From assembly GCF_019061305.1 (NCBI RefSeq), contig NZ_JAHQZT010000012.1, forward strand, positions 26,020 through 90,019: DNA of 64,000 bases, read 5' to 3'. Source of the stretch: Marinobacterium weihaiense. GTDB taxonomy: Bacteria > Pseudomonadota > Gammaproteobacteria > Pseudomonadales > Balneatricaceae. Shown here piece by piece: positions 53,208-63,384 of this stretch; position 1 is the first letter of the stretch, and the number at the start of each line of letters is the position of its first letter. The position numbers and the translations under genes are program-made. The notes beneath the pieces were generated by a model. That model ran no database searches, had not been told where the DNA came from, and worked only from the letters and a program-made list of their open reading frames with translations.

Positions 53208-53977
53208 GGGGTATATCCTCGGGTTGCCGACGACGTGGACTCATCCAGCCAGGGGGTGAGGCGTCGTGCGATCAGGTTAACGGAGAAGTAAAGCGCCAGG
53301 GCCATGACGGCCAGTACCAGCAGCGCAGCGAACATCAGATCCACCTGCATGCGCGCGTTGGCGTTGAGCATCAGGTAGCCCAGGCCGGTGGAGGAGCCGA
53401 CCCACTCGCCCACTACCGCGCCGATGGGCGCGACCGAGGCTGCCACCCGCAGGCCGGAGCCAAAGGCGGGCAGGGCGGCGGGTAGACGGACCTGCAACAG
53501 CTGAGCGCGACGGCCGGCACCCAGGGTGCGGGCCAGCTGCAGGTAACCGCTGGGGGTCTGGCGCAAGCCATCGAAACAGGCCGCGGTGACCGGAAAGTAG
53601 ATGATCAGCGTGGCCATGGCGACTTTGGAGGCCATGCCGTAGCCGAGCCAGAGCATCAGTACCGGCGCCAGAGCAAATACCGGAATCGCCTGGCTGACCA
53701 CCAGCACCGGCAGCAGCCAGCGCCGCAGTCCGCCCCAGGTCGCCAGCGACAGGGCGCTGGCCAGGCCTAACAGAGTACCGAGCAGCAGGCCCAGCAGGAT
53801 CTCGGCCAGGGTGACACCGGCATGGCGCATCAGCAGCGGGAACTGATTGCACAGCGTCTCCAGCACCAGCAGGGGACCGGGGAGAATGAAGCGGGGCGCC
53901 TCGGTGAGCCAAACGACCAGCTGCCAGCTCAGCAGCAGACCGAATGCGATGATCAGTGCTCGCAGCAGGCGCATCAT
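53204..53977 (-). CDS. thiX: Thiamin pyrimidine precursor ABC transporter, permease (ThiX)
   Basis: An inner-membrane permease of 257 residues with about six helices. The EAA-type loop is in GAVVGEWVGSSTGLGYLM near residue 185. It overlaps thiY and thiZ by 4 bases on each side, so the three transporter subunits are translationally coupled. Confidence 0.93.
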   Translation of the reverse strand: MMRLLRALIIAFGLLLSWQLVVWLTEAPRFILPGPLLVLETLCNQFPLLMRHAGVTLAEILLGLLLGTLLGLASALSLATWGGLRRWLLPVLVVSQAIPVFALAPVLMLWLGYGMASKVAMATLIIYFPVTAACFDGLRQTPSGYLQLARTLGAGRRAQLLQVRLPAALPAFGSGLRVAASVAPIGAVVGEWVGSSTGLGYLMLNANARMQVDLMFAALLVLAVMALALYFSVNLIARRLTPWLDESTSSATRGYTP

Positions 53978-54708
53978 GCCGCCTCCTCGGCCAGCAGTTT
54001 CAGCAGTCGGGCCTGGTGTTGCAGTACTTCGGCATTGTCGATGGCGCGGGGGGCGGCGCCGTCGGGCTCCAGTGTCTCGGACAGGCGTGCCGGGCGCCCC
54101 TGGAGGACCTGAATACGGTCAGACAGGCGCAGCGCTTCCAGCGGATCATGTGTGATCATCAGTACGGTGCGGTCGGCCAGCAGCTCCGCGGCCAGATCCT
54201 GCAGTTTGAGACGGGTAATCGCATCCAATGCCGAAAAGGGCTCATCCATGCACACCAGCGGCTGATCCTGAAACAGGGTGCGCGCCAAGGCCACGCGTTG
54301 ACGCTGGCCGCCGGACAGTTGTGCCGGGCGGTCGCTGGCACGATCGGCCAGTTCTACCTGGCTGAGCAGGTAGCGGGCCTGCTCGATCTGCTCCTTGGTG
54401 ACCTTGCCGGCTTGAAGGCGAGCGCCCAGCAGCACGTTATCCAGCACCGACAGCCAGGGCAGCAGCAAATCCTGCTGCGCCATCCAGGCCACACGGCCCT
54501 GCAATGGGCGGCCATCGCTGCAGTGAATTGTGCCGCGAATGTCGGCCTCATCGGCGATACCACACAACAGCTGCAATAACGAGCTTTTGCCGACGCCGGA
54601 CTGGCCCAGAATGCTGGTCCACTGCCCGCTGGGCAGGGTCAGATCCAGGTTGTTGAAGACGCAGTGCTGCTGCCAGTGCAAGCTGGCCTGTTCAAGTCGG
54701 ATCTCCAA
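53974..54708 (-). CDS. thiZ: Thiamin pyrimidine precursor ABC transporter, ATPase (ThiZ)
   Basis: ABC ATPase of 244 residues. Walker A GQSGVGKSSLL is near residue 34, the signature LSGGQRQRVALAR near 127 and Walker B CMDEPFSALD near 152, followed by the switch His in MITHDPLEAL. It is of the nitrate/sulfonate/taurine/thiamin subgroup. It starts three bases after the thiD stop. Confidence 0.93.
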   Translation of the reverse strand: MEIRLEQASLHWQQHCVFNNLDLTLPSGQWTSILGQSGVGKSSLLQLLCGIADEADIRGTIHCSDGRPLQGRVAWMAQQDLLLPWLSVLDNVLLGARLQAGKVTKEQIEQARYLLSQVELADRASDRPAQLSGGQRQRVALARTLFQDQPLVCMDEPFSALDAITRLKLQDLAAELLADRTVLMITHDPLEALRLSDRIQVLQGRPARLSETLEPDGAAPRAIDNAEVLQHQARLLKLLAEEAA

Positions 54709-54711
54709 GGC

Positions 54712-55530
54712 TCACCACCAGGCGTGGAAGTGGTGCGTGGGACCATGGCCGGAGCCCACCTGCAGGCGATCGGCGGCGGCAATGGCCGCCGTGATGTAGG
54801 TCTTGGCCTCGGCTACGGCAGTGGGTACATCCAGTCCCTTGGCCAAGCCGGCGGCGATCGCCGATGACAGAGTACAGCCAGTGCCATGGGTGTTGGTGGT
54901 GGGGATGCGTTTGGCGGGCAGCCACTGTGTCTGTTCAGCGCTCAGCAGCAGGTCGGCGCTGTCATCGCTGGCGGAATCGGCCAGATGGCCGCCCTTCACC
55001 AGTACCGCCCGCGGACCCAGGGCGAGCAGCTGTGCAGCCTGAGCCTGCATGGCCTCGACATTTTGCGCCTCTTCCGTGCTCAGCAGCACCGCCGCTTCCG
55101 GCAGGTTGGGGGTGATCAGGGTGGCCAGCGGCAGCAGTTCTTTACGCAGGGCTGCCACGGATTCATCGGCCAGCAGCTTGTCACCGCTTTTGGCCACCAT
55201 GACCGGGTCGAGCACGATATGGCTCAGCTCACGCTCACGCAGAATGGCAGCGATAGTGGTAATGGTTTCGGGACGGCTGAGCATGCCAATCTTGACCGCA
55301 TCCACGCGAATATCGTCCAGCACCGTATTGAGCTGGTCAGCGATAAAAGCGGCAGGTACATCATGTATGGCGCGCACTTCGCGGGTGTTCTGCGCCGTTA
55401 AAGCGGTAATCACCGAGGTGCCGAACACGCCCAGCGCTGAAAAGGCCTTGAGGTCGGCCTGGACACCGGCGCCGCCGCCACTGTCGGAGCCAGCAATGGT
55501 AAGGGCTATGGGAGTACGTGTATCAGTCAT
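54712..55530 (-). CDS. thiD: HMP / HMP-phosphate kinase ThiD
   Basis: Phosphorylates hydroxymethylpyrimidine twice to HMP-PP for joining to the thiazole. It is a ribokinase-like protein of 272 residues. The N-terminal GSDSGGGAGVQADLKAF is diagnostic, and the C-terminal anion-hole motif NTHGTGCTLSSAI carries the catalytic Asp-like region. The ATG is chosen because AGGAG lies eight bases upstream; the open frame extending to 55647 is the translated riboswitch. It is the first gene of the thiamin operon. Confidence 0.95.
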   Translation of the reverse strand: MTDTRTPIALTIAGSDSGGGAGVQADLKAFSALGVFGTSVITALTAQNTREVRAIHDVPAAFIADQLNTVLDDIRVDAVKIGMLSRPETITTIAAILRERELSHIVLDPVMVAKSGDKLLADESVAALRKELLPLATLITPNLPEAAVLLSTEEAQNVEAMQAQAAQLLALGPRAVLVKGGHLADSASDDSADLLLSAEQTQWLPAKRIPTTNTHGTGCTLSSAIAAGLAKGLDVPTAVAEAKTYITAAIAAADRLQVGSGHGPTHHFHAWW

Positions 55531-55602
55531 GCGGATGCTCCTATACGGGAGAAAACCGCAGCGATCACGCGCACGGGTGCCGTGATGGTGACGGTCATCT
55601 CG

Positions 55603-55677
55603 ATTTCCTACGCCGGTATCAACCGGATCAGGTTCAGCGGGTCTCATCTCAGCCTGTCACAGCAGGCACCCCGACCA
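55603..55677 (-). ncRNA. TPP riboswitch (THI element)
   Basis: Read on the minus strand, the conserved aptamer is clear: GGGGTGCC, then GGCTGAGATGAGACCC (pyrimidine-sensing CUGAGA), then CTGAACCTGATCCGGTTGAT and ACCGGCGTAGGAA (pyrophosphate-sensing helices). It lies about 73 bases upstream of the thiD start. The expression platform holds a stem between ATCACG and CGTGAT near 55560-55585 but no obvious T tract, so translational control is as likely as termination. Confidence 0.95.
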
Positions 55678-55773
55678 AGAATCAGCCGCTAGTTTAGGCA
55701 CTCCAGACTGAACTGTCTATGCTGTAACCAGAAGACCGCTTAGGTTGGCCAGCCGGCCCGGAACGGAGGTGAA

Positions 55774-55971
55774 ATGCTGATGAACCCCTTGGAAGTGGTA
55801 GACGTAATGTGCCCCTGGTGCAGCGAGCCGATTAGTCTGACGGTGGATGTGACCGAATCCGAGCAGGAGTACAGCGAAGACTGTACCGTGTGCTGTAGCC
55901 CGATGACTGTGCGGGTTGCGGTCGGCGTCGAGGGAGCACCTGATGTCAATGTTGAGCGTGAAGGTGGCTAG
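55774..55971 (+). CDS. CPXCG-motif cysteine-rich protein (small zinc ribbon)
   Basis: A 65-residue protein with a CPWC pair at residues 13-16 and a second cluster C37, C40, C41 that would complete a zinc ribbon. It matches the small CPXCG family of gammaproteobacteria, whose function is unknown. GGAGG lies four bases before the ATG. It stands alone between the thiamin operon promoter and the chemoreceptor gene. Confidence 0.85.
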   Translation: MLMNPLEVVDVMCPWCSEPISLTVDVTESEQEYSEDCTVCCSPMTVRVAVGVEGAPDVNVEREGG

Positions 55972-56155
55972 GAGCGCTGTCTGAATATCCGGCCCGCTGT
56001 CAGTGCTGCCGGGACTTCATATGTTGACTGGCGGATAATTAATCCCCTTTAGACGCATTGATTATAAGGGTATGAGCACATGGGTACTTTTGCGGTGGGT
56101 GTACTGTGCTAGTCTAGAGTGCATAAAAAAACCAACAGTTGAACGAGTGCCCCCC

Positions 56156-57784
56156 ATGTCCCTGCGCAACCTGTCTGTTCGTACCAAACTTTGGCTCCTG
56201 GTGCTGATTGCCGGCGTGATGCTGGTGATGCTCACAGCCCTGTCTCTGCTTGACATGCGTACCTCCCTGCAACAGGAAAGACGGCACCAGCTGCATGCTT
56301 TGCTGGACAGTGCCGAAGGGCTGTTGAAAGCTCAGCAGACAAGAGTGGATGCCGGAGAAATCAGTCAAGTACAGGCGCAGGCCACCGCCCGACACATGCT
56401 GGAAAGCATGCGCTATAACGATACCGACTACTTTTTCGTACTGGATACGGATGCACGGGTGATAGCCCACGGTGCTGACCAGGCACTGATTGGCCGCGTA
56501 TTGAAAGATAATCGCACGGAGGATGGGCGCGCCATTTTTGCCCAGATGGCTGCACTGGTCGGTACCGGCAAGGATGTCGAACAGCTCGATTATCGCTGGC
56601 CGCATCCGCAGAGTGGTGAGTTCAAGGCCAAGATGACACTGGCCAAACCATTTGAGCCTTGGGGCTGGGTCGTGGCCACCGGTGTCTATGTTGATGACCT
56701 GGAAGCGGCCTTTCTGGAAGATGTCCTCTACATGGGGGCTCTGTTGGTAGCAGCATTGCTGGTGTTGGCTGGTTTGGCGGTGCCGCTGCGAAGTTCAATT
56801 ACCCGGCCGCTCGAACACATTGCTCAAGTCATGCAGCAGGTGGCAGGCGGTGATCTGCGGGCGCGTACAGCGCTGAATACACGGGATGAGCTGGGGCAGG
56901 TCGGACGACAGATTGATGAAACCCTGGTGGCGTTTCAGAACCTGGTCTGCCAGATCGCCCAGTCGGCCCATCAGGTGTCCTCCAGCGCCGAAGGGTTGGC
57001 ACGCAGCGCAGAAGAAACCAGTGCAGCACTGGATGCGCAGGCGCAGGAAGCCGAGTTGCTGTCCACGGCGATGAACGAGATGGCCGCCAGTGTGCATGAG
57101 GTAGCGCGCAGTGCAGGGGAGACCGCCACGGCTATCGAAAATGCCGATCATGAAGCCGATGAGGGCAATCATGACGTGGATGATACTGTGCAGCGCATTC
57201 AGGCCCTGGCACATGAAGTGGCGCAGGCGGCCGAAGTCATTCAGGCCTTGGAGGGGGATACGGTACAGATCGGGCAGGTGCTGGGGGAAATTCAGGCAAT
57301 TTCCGAGCAGACCAACCTGCTGGCGCTGAATGCGGCCATTGAAGCAGCCCGTGCCGGAGAGTCCGGACGCGGTTTTGCTGTAGTGGCTGACGAGGTGCGG
57401 CAGTTGGCCCAGCGTACCCAGGGGTCGACCGAAGAGATTCGCAACATGAACGATCGCCTGCGCAGCGCGGCCCAGAGAGCGGTCCAGGTGATGGGGCGGT
57501 CGCGGCAGGGCGCGGACGAAAGTGTCCAGACCGCGCAGCACGCCGGGGAAGAACTGACACGTATTGTCGAGCAGATGGCACGTATCCGGGACATGGGCGT
57601 TCAGGTGGCTGCTGCCGCGGAACAGCAGAGCCAAGTGTCGGAAGAGATGAACAGTAACCTGCTGCGCATTACCCAAGCGTCTGAAAGTACGGTGGCCGCT
57701 GCTAATAGCGTCGCGTCCAGCGGCGAAACTCTGCAGCAGCTGGCACATGACCTGCAGGCGCAAATCGGGCGTTTCAAGACCTGA
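56156..57784 (+). CDS. Methyl-accepting chemotaxis protein with a single Cache domain
   Basis: A 542-residue inner-membrane chemoreceptor. TM1 is at about 13-33. A periplasmic sCache_2-type domain follows (about 35-185, with [10 protein letters not shown] and [14 protein letters not shown]), then TM2 at about 195-215, HAMP, and a long cytoplasmic signalling coiled coil. The hairpin tip with [20 protein letters not shown] binds CheA/CheW. I chose [12 protein letters not shown] as the start because the 28 residues before it are not family-like. sCache_2 domains often bind small carboxylates. There is no CheB/CheR pentapeptide at the C-terminus. Confidence 0.93.
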   Translation: MSLRNLSVRTKLWLLVLIAGVMLVMLTALSLLDMRTSLQQERRHQLHALLDSAEGLLKAQQTRVDAGEISQVQAQATARHMLESMRYNDTDYFFVLDTDARVIAHGADQALIGRVLKDNRTEDGRAIFAQMAALVGTGKDVEQLDYRWPHPQSGEFKAKMTLAKPFEPWGWVVATGVYVDDLEAAFLEDVLYMGALLVAALLVLAGLAVPLRSSITRPLEHIAQVMQQVAGGDLRARTALNTRDELGQVGRQIDETLVAFQNLVCQIAQSAHQVSSSAEGLARSAEETSAALDAQAQEAELLSTAMNEMAASVHEVARSAGETATAIENADHEADEGNHDVDDTVQRIQALAHEVAQAAEVIQALEGDTVQIGQVLGEIQAISEQTNLLALNAAIEAARAGESGRGFAVVADEVRQLAQRTQGSTEEIRNMNDRLRSAAQRAVQVMGRSRQGADESVQTAQHAGEELTRIVEQMARIRDMGVQVAAAAEQQSQVSEEMNSNLLRITQASESTVAAANSVASSGETLQQLAHDLQAQIGRFKT

Positions 57785-57841
57785 CTTTCAGGGCCCCGGG
57801 TCGATATACTGCAGCAAACCGTTATCGACCTGTGAGGGCCC

Positions 57842-58483
57842 ATGAAATATCGCATCATTCCGGTTACCCCCTTCCAACAGAACTGTACCCTGCTTTGGTG
57901 TGAACAGACCCGCAAAGCCGCGGTGGTCGACCCCGGTGGTGACCTGGCTCGGATCAAGGCCGCTGTAGCTGAAGAGGGTGTGCAGCTGGAAAAAATCCTG
58001 CTGACCCATGCCCATATCGATCATGCCGGTGGCAGTGCCGCTCTGGCGCGCGAGCTGGGGTTGACCATTGAGGGGCCTGAGCGTGGCGATGAGTTCTGGA
58101 TCGAAGGCCTGCCCAAGCAGAGCCAGATGTTCGGTTTCCCTGATGTGGAAGTGTTCACCCCGGATCGCTGGCTGGACGATGGCGACAGTGTCAGCTTTGG
58201 TGAGGTAACGCTTGAGGTGATTCACTGCCCCGGCCACACCCCGGGACATGTGGTGTTTTACCACCCCGAATCGGCGCTGGCGCTGGTGGGAGATGTGCTC
58301 TTTCAGGGCTCGATCGGGCGTACCGACTTTCCCCGCGGGGATCATGCCACGCTGATTCGTTCCATCCGCGAGAAACTGTTTCCGTTGGGCGATGCCATCG
58401 ACTTCATCCCGGGGCATGGCCCCATGTCGACGTTCGGTGCTGAGCGCCAGGCCAACCCCTTTGTGGCCGACCGCTTTGGCTGA
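57842..58483 (+). CDS. Metallo-beta-lactamase-fold hydrolase (glyoxalase II-like)
   Basis: A 213-residue cytoplasmic enzyme with the dinuclear metal motif HAHIDH at residues 56-61. Further metal ligands are in [27 protein letters not shown] and the final [11 protein letters not shown]. It is of the YcbL type, which shows glyoxalase II-like thioesterase activity. The substrate is not certain. It converges on pfkA with a 20-base gap. Confidence 0.9.
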   Translation: MKYRIIPVTPFQQNCTLLWCEQTRKAAVVDPGGDLARIKAAVAEEGVQLEKILLTHAHIDHAGGSAALARELGLTIEGPERGDEFWIEGLPKQSQMFGFPDVEVFTPDRWLDDGDSVSFGEVTLEVIHCPGHTPGHVVFYHPESALALVGDVLFQGSIGRTDFPRGDHATLIRSIREKLFPLGDAIDFIPGHGPMSTFGAERQANPFVADRFG

Positions 58484-58503
58484 GCCGCCGGCGGGGCTGC
58501 AGG

Positions 58504-59508
58504 CTACTTGTGCAGCAGGAGCGCCAGTTCAAACAGCTTCGGGTCCAGACCCTTGCGGTAGCGGATGACACTGTCCAGCGGTACGTCAACGATGGCGCCG
58601 TTGGCTACGCCGACCATGATGTCACTGTAGCCGGCCAGTAGGTAGCTGATGGCCATGGCGCCGAGACTGGAGGCCAGCACACGGTCATGGCCACTGGGGC
58701 GACCGCCGCGCTGAATATGGCCCAGAATACAGACGCGCGGCTCTTCGCCGTGTTGCGTCAACTGCTGGGCCAGGCGGTAGGTCAGGCCCGGGTCACGGCC
58801 CTCTGCGACCACGATGATCCCGCTGGACCCCTTGCCACTGCGGCGGCTGTCACTCAATTGCTGACCGAGCTGTTCGATCTGCACTTCGTACTCTGGCACG
58901 ACCACCATTTCGGCACCGGCGGCAATGCCGACGTGCGTGGCCAGGAAACCGGAGTTGCGCCCCATGACCTCCACCAGGAAATGACGCTCGTGTGATGACG
59001 CGGTATCGCGTATCTTGTCGATCGCATCCAGAGCGGTATTCACGGCAGTATCGAAACCGATGGTGTCCTCGGTGCCGAAAATGTCGTTGTCGATGGTGCC
59101 GGGTAGGCCGATGGCGGCGATATCGCTTTCTTCGGCCAGACAGTGGGCGCCGGTCAGTGAACCGTCCCCGCCGATCACCACCAGAGCGTCGATGCCCTCG
59201 CGCTGCAGCACGTCGATGGCCTGGCGCCGCACCGCCGGATCTTTGAATTCGGGGCAGCGGTCGCTTTTCAGAATGGTACCGCCGCGTTGCACGATGTTGC
59301 GGACCGAGGCGGAGGTCATCACCCTCAGTTCGCCGGCCACCAGACCGCTGTAGCCCTTCTGCACGCCGTATACCCGGATGTTTTGGTTAAGGGCCGCACG
59401 CACCACGCCGCGCACGGCCGGGTTCATGCCGGGGGAGTCGCCACCGCTGGTCAGCACGGCAATGGCGTTGAAGTCCTTGAGTGGCTCCAGATCAGGCAGA
59501 CTGTACAT
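58504..59508 (-). CDS. pfkA: 6-phosphofructokinase, ATP-type
   Basis: Phosphorylates fructose-6-phosphate in glycolysis. The 334 residues include GGDSPGMNPAVRGVVR near 21, GGDGSLTGA near 108 and LPGTIDND near 129. The Gly in GGDGS and the Gly of PGTIDND point to ATP and not pyrophosphate as phosphoryl donor. MGRNSGFLA binds the substrate. Presence of this gene suggests a working Embden-Meyerhof pathway, unlike in Pseudomonas. A TATAGT -10 is seen upstream on the minus strand (59541-59546). Confidence 0.96.
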   Translation of the reverse strand: MYSLPDLEPLKDFNAIAVLTSGGDSPGMNPAVRGVVRAALNQNIRVYGVQKGYSGLVAGELRVMTSASVRNIVQRGGTILKSDRCPEFKDPAVRRQAIDVLQREGIDALVVIGGDGSLTGAHCLAEESDIAAIGLPGTIDNDIFGTEDTIGFDTAVNTALDAIDKIRDTASSHERHFLVEVMGRNSGFLATHVGIAAGAEMVVVPEYEVQIEQLGQQLSDSRRSGKGSSGIIVVAEGRDPGLTYRLAQQLTQHGEEPRVCILGHIQRGGRPSGHDRVLASSLGAMAISYLLAGYSDIMVGVANGAIVDVPLDSVIRYRKGLDPKLFELALLLHK

Positions 59509-59637
59509 CTTGGCTCCTTGCGCAAACGGTCTCTGGCTTCACTATAGCGGAATTGGGCCCCTGGGGAGAGGTCTGTTGAGCGTCATTGGGTGCTGATTCT
59601 ATGTCATCGTTTTTACAGGAAAAAATCCAGTAAACGG

Positions 59638-59665
59638 TTGAAGCGCAAGCAGCCCTGGCTAATAC
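59638..59665 (+). promoter_or_regulatory. Promoter of the TAXI-TRAP operon
   Basis: TTGAAG (59638-59643), a 16-base spacer and TAATAC (59660-59665), about 73 bases before the binding-protein gene. Confidence 0.55.
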
Positions 59666-59737
59666 TGAAAGCCTGAAGCGGGTCCGTTGGTCAGTTTGAC
59701 CCAGGGGCCTTTCCGATACGAAACAGGAGAGTTCGAT

Positions 59738-60718
59738 ATGGCACTGAAGAAAACCCTGATGTCCGCGGCCATGGCCACAGCCGTTGCCGCAGGCGGTCTG
59801 GTAACAGCCTCGGTTGCACACGCGGAAAGCTTTATCACGATTGGTACCGGCGGTGTGACGGGGGTGTATTACCCGACCGGTGGTGCAATCTGTCGACTGG
59901 TTAACAAGGACCGTTCCGATCATGGCATTCGCTGCTCTGTCGAGAGTACCGGCGGTTCCATTTATAACCTGAATACTATTCGGGCCGGTGAGTTGGATAT
60001 GGGGGTAGCGCAGTCCGATTGGCAATTCCATGCATACAACGGTACCGATGCCTTCACCGAGCAGGGCGCCAACAAGAAACTGCGCTCCGTATTTTCCATG
60101 CATGCCGAACCCTTCACTGTGGTAGCCCGTGCCGATTCCGGTATCAAGAATTTCGATGATCTCAAGGGTAAGCGGGTCAATATCGGCAACCCCGGCTCAG
60201 GCCAGCGCGGTACTATCGAGGTGCTGATGGACGCCAAGGGCTGGACCCGTGACGATTTCTCCCTGGCATCCGAACTGAAAGCCTCGGAGCAGGCCAGTGC
60301 CCTGTGTGACAACAAGATTGATGCCATGGTGTATGTGGTGGGTCACCCGAGTGGCGCCATCAAGGAAGCGACAACATCTTGTGACAGCACGTTGGTGGCC
60401 GTCAGCGACGACACCGTCAACAAGCTGGTTGAAGACAACAGCTACTACCGCACGGTTGCCATTCCGGGTGGCATGTATCGCGGCAACCCGGACGACGTCA
60501 TGACATTCGGCGTGGGTGCGACCATCGTCAGCTCGGCCGACGTGCCGGACGAGGTGGTCTACAATGTGGTCAAGGCGGTATTTGAAAACTTCGATACCTT
60601 CCGCAAGCTGCACCCGGCCTTCGCCACGTTGAAGAAGGAAGAGATGGTTCGTGATGCATTGACTGCACCGCTGCATCCGGGGGCCGAGAAGTACTATAAA
60701 GAAGCAGGCCTGCTGTAA
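59738..60718 (+). CDS. TAXI-family TRAP transporter solute-binding protein
   Basis: A 326-residue periplasmic protein. A signal peptide (about 1-29, ending VAHA) precedes the TAXI domain with [20 protein letters not shown] and [15 protein letters not shown] proteins partner fused TRAP permeases and bind dicarboxylates, glutamate or related compounds. The ligand here is unknown. The chosen ATG has AGGAG eight bases upstream; the frame extends 17 codons further up without family support. The fused permease gene follows after 68 bases. Confidence 0.93.
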   Translation: MALKKTLMSAAMATAVAAGGLVTASVAHAESFITIGTGGVTGVYYPTGGAICRLVNKDRSDHGIRCSVESTGGSIYNLNTIRAGELDMGVAQSDWQFHAYNGTDAFTEQGANKKLRSVFSMHAEPFTVVARADSGIKNFDDLKGKRVNIGNPGSGQRGTIEVLMDAKGWTRDDFSLASELKASEQASALCDNKIDAMVYVVGHPSGAIKEATTSCDSTLVAVSDDTVNKLVEDNSYYRTVAIPGGMYRGNPDDVMTFGVGATIVSSADVPDEVVYNVVKAVFENFDTFRKLHPAFATLKKEEMVRDALTAPLHPGAEKYYKEAGLL

Positions 60719-60786
60719 GTCTGCCTGTGTCCACGGAGGGCGGCCCTCGCCCTCCTGTATCTGTTTTCTGCTGAAGGGTGCTCGCC

Positions 60787-63375
60787 GTGTCTCAGGATGA
60801 TACCTATAAAACCTCGAACGACGACATTCAGGAACTGGTGGCCCAGTCCGACAGTGGTGCACGCGCACCGGCCGGGCTGCCGGGCAAGCTGCTGTGGGCA
60901 GTTGCGCTGGCATGGGCGCTGTTCCAGCTTTGGTATGCATCGCCACTGCCCTTCATGCTGGATATCGGCGTTATCAATGATTCAAAGGCCAGGGCGGTGC
61001 ATCTGGCCTTTGCCATTTTCTTGGCATATACCGCCTACCCGGCGTTGAAAAGCTCGCCGCGTTTTCACATTCCCTGGCATGACTGGCTGTTTGCGCTGGC
61101 AGGGGCTTTTTCCGCCGCGTACCTGGTGATCTTCGAATCCCAGCTGGCGACGCGCTCCGGGGCGCCGATCACGGCCGACATCGTGGTTGCCGTCATGGGC
61201 ATGCTGCTGTTGCTGGAGGCAACCCGGCGGGCGTTGGGGCCGCCGCTGATGGTCGTGGCGGCAATCTTTCTGACCTACACCTTTGCCGGCCCCTACATGC
61301 CGGACGTGATCGCCCACAAGGGCGCGAGCTTGGCTAAGGCAATGTCGCACCAGTGGCTGACGACAGAAGGGGTGTTCGGGGTGGCACTGGGCGTGTCCAC
61401 CAGCTTCGTGTTTCTGTTCGTGCTCTTCGGGGCGTTGCTTGAAAAAGCCGGTGCCGGCAACTATTTCACCCAGGTGTCCTTTTCATTGCTGGGGCACATG
61501 CGTGGCGGTCCGGCCAAGGCGGCCGTCGTGTCGTCCGGCTTGAGCGGCCTGATCTCCGGCTCATCCATCGCCAACGTGGTCACGACCGGCACCTTCACCA
61601 TCCCGCTGATGAAGCGGGTCGGGTTTCCGGGGTATAAGGCGGGGGCTGTTGAAGTGGCGGCGTCGACCAATGGCCAGCTGACGCCGCCGATCATGGGCGC
61701 GGCCGCCTTCCTTATGGTGGAATATGTCGGCATTTCCTATATTGAGGTCATTCAGCACGCGATTTTGCCGGCGCTGATTTCATATATCGCCCTGATTTAC
61801 ATCGTGCACCTGGAAGCTCTCAAGGCGGGCATGCAGGGCTTGGAAAAACCGCATGACGGCCGAACCCTGGCGCAGAAACTGGCGACCTGGTGCGGCATCG
61901 TAGTCGGCGTCTGTCTGCTGTCACTGGGGCTGTATTATGGCTTTGGCTGGACCAAGGAGTACCTCGGCAATGCCAGCTATTGGCTGATGGCCGGCGTCAT
62001 ACTGGTGGCCTACATCCTGTTAGTACGCCATGCAGCGCACTATCCCGATCTGCAGATTGATGACCCCAATGCCGAGATCGTGGCGCTGCCACGGACCGGT
62101 CCGACCGTAAAATCGGGGCTCTACTTCCTGCTGCCGGTATTCGTGCTGGTCTGGTGTTTGACCGTCGAACGCTTCTCGCCGGGGCTATCCGCCTTCTGGG
62201 CGACGGTCTTCATGATCGTGATTGTGTTGACGCACAAACCGCTCAAGGCACAGTTCCGTACCGGTGGCGAGACGTTTATCGCCGGTGTCAAAACCGGCTT
62301 TGATGACTTATTGGAAGGTCTGGTGACCGGTTCGCGCAACATGATCGGCATTGGCGTGGCGACGGCAGCAGCCGGTATCGTTGTAGGTACGGTGACCCTG
62401 ACGGGGATCGGTCTGGTGATGACCGAGTTTGTCGAGTTCATCTCGGCCGGTAATATCATGCTGATGTTGCTGTTTACTGCGGCGATCAGTTTGTTGCTGG
62501 GTATGGGGCTTCCCACCACGGCCAACTATATAGTCGTGTCCACTCTGATGGCGCCGGTCATCGTTACCTTGGGTGCCCAGCAGGGCTTGATCGTGCCGCT
62601 GATCGCGGTACACCTGTTCGTGTTCTATTTCGGTATTCTGGCTGATGATACGCCGCCGGTAGGGCTTGCGGCGTTTGCCGCCGCTGCGATCGCGCGTTCT
62701 GATCCCATTCGCACCGGTGTACAGGGCTTTACCTATGACATCCGTACGGCGGTGCTGCCGTTCATGTTTATTTTCAACACTGAACTGCTGTTGATCGGTA
62801 TCGAAAGCATCCCGCACCTGCTGATTACCATTACCAGTGCCGTAATCGCCATGCTGATCTTTGCTGCTGCAACCCAGGGGTACTGGCTGGTTAAAAGTCG
62901 CTGGTATGAAACCCTGATGTTGCTGCTGATCGCCTTTACTCTGTTCCGTCCGGGCTTTTGGTGGGATGAAATTTACCCCCCGATCACGACTGCACCACCG
63001 CAGCAGATCGAGGCGCTGGCTGGTGCCGTGCCTGAAGGTGGACATCTGATGCTGCAGGCCGAGGGTATGACCATTGATGGCGACATGGTAAGCAAGCTGG
63101 TACGCCTGCCGCTTGAAGCCGGTGACACGGGAGCAGAGCGCTTGGCCAATACAGGCCTGACGCTGTCTATTTCGGATGACGCGGTGGTGGTTGATTTGGT
63201 TGGTTTCGGCAGTCCGGCGCAGGAGGCCGGACTGGACTTCGACTGGCAGATTCTGGGTATTCAGCAGGAAACTGACCGCCCTGACAAGCAGTGGATGACT
63301 CTGCCTGCACTGTTACTGTTGGCCGGGCTGGCGATGCTACAACTGCGTCGCCGCCGTCAGCAGACATACATTTAG
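60787..63375 (+). CDS. TRAP transporter fused permease (DctQM-type, TAXI partner)
   Basis: An 862-residue inner-membrane protein joining the small (DctQ-like, first four helices to about 160) and large (DctM-like, to about 715) subunits in one chain, with about 18 membrane segments. Conserved parts include SGSSIANVVTTGTFTIPLMK and LGMGLPTTANYIV. A soluble C-terminal extension (about 725-845) resembles the DUF3394/PDZ-like tail found in this subgroup, followed by a last helix and a basic end. I chose the GTG at 60787; a GTG at 60778 is in frame. Confidence 0.92.
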   Translation: MSQDDTYKTSNDDIQELVAQSDSGARAPAGLPGKLLWAVALAWALFQLWYASPLPFMLDIGVINDSKARAVHLAFAIFLAYTAYPALKSSPRFHIPWHDWLFALAGAFSAAYLVIFESQLATRSGAPITADIVVAVMGMLLLLEATRRALGPPLMVVAAIFLTYTFAGPYMPDVIAHKGASLAKAMSHQWLTTEGVFGVALGVSTSFVFLFVLFGALLEKAGAGNYFTQVSFSLLGHMRGGPAKAAVVSSGLSGLISGSSIANVVTTGTFTIPLMKRVGFPGYKAGAVEVAASTNGQLTPPIMGAAAFLMVEYVGISYIEVIQHAILPALISYIALIYIVHLEALKAGMQGLEKPHDGRTLAQKLATWCGIVVGVCLLSLGLYYGFGWTKEYLGNASYWLMAGVILVAYILLVRHAAHYPDLQIDDPNAEIVALPRTGPTVKSGLYFLLPVFVLVWCLTVERFSPGLSAFWATVFMIVIVLTHKPLKAQFRTGGETFIAGVKTGFDDLLEGLVTGSRNMIGIGVATAAAGIVVGTVTLTGIGLVMTEFVEFISAGNIMLMLLFTAAISLLLGMGLPTTANYIVVSTLMAPVIVTLGAQQGLIVPLIAVHLFVFYFGILADDTPPVGLAAFAAAAIARSDPIRTGVQGFTYDIRTAVLPFMFIFNTELLLIGIESIPHLLITITSAVIAMLIFAAATQGYWLVKSRWYETLMLLLIAFTLFRPGFWWDEIYPPITTAPPQQIEALAGAVPEGGHLMLQAEGMTIDGDMVSKLVRLPLEAGDTGAERLANTGLTLSISDDAVVVDLVGFGSPAQEAGLDFDWQILGIQQETDRPDKQWMTLPALLLLAGLAMLQLRRRRQQTYI

Positions 63376-63384
63376 GAGGCTGTG

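Noticed and set aside
55531..55647. N-terminal extension of ThiD from 55647
   Set aside because: The extra 39 codons are the riboswitch and its expression platform; a proper ribosome site precedes the start at 55530.
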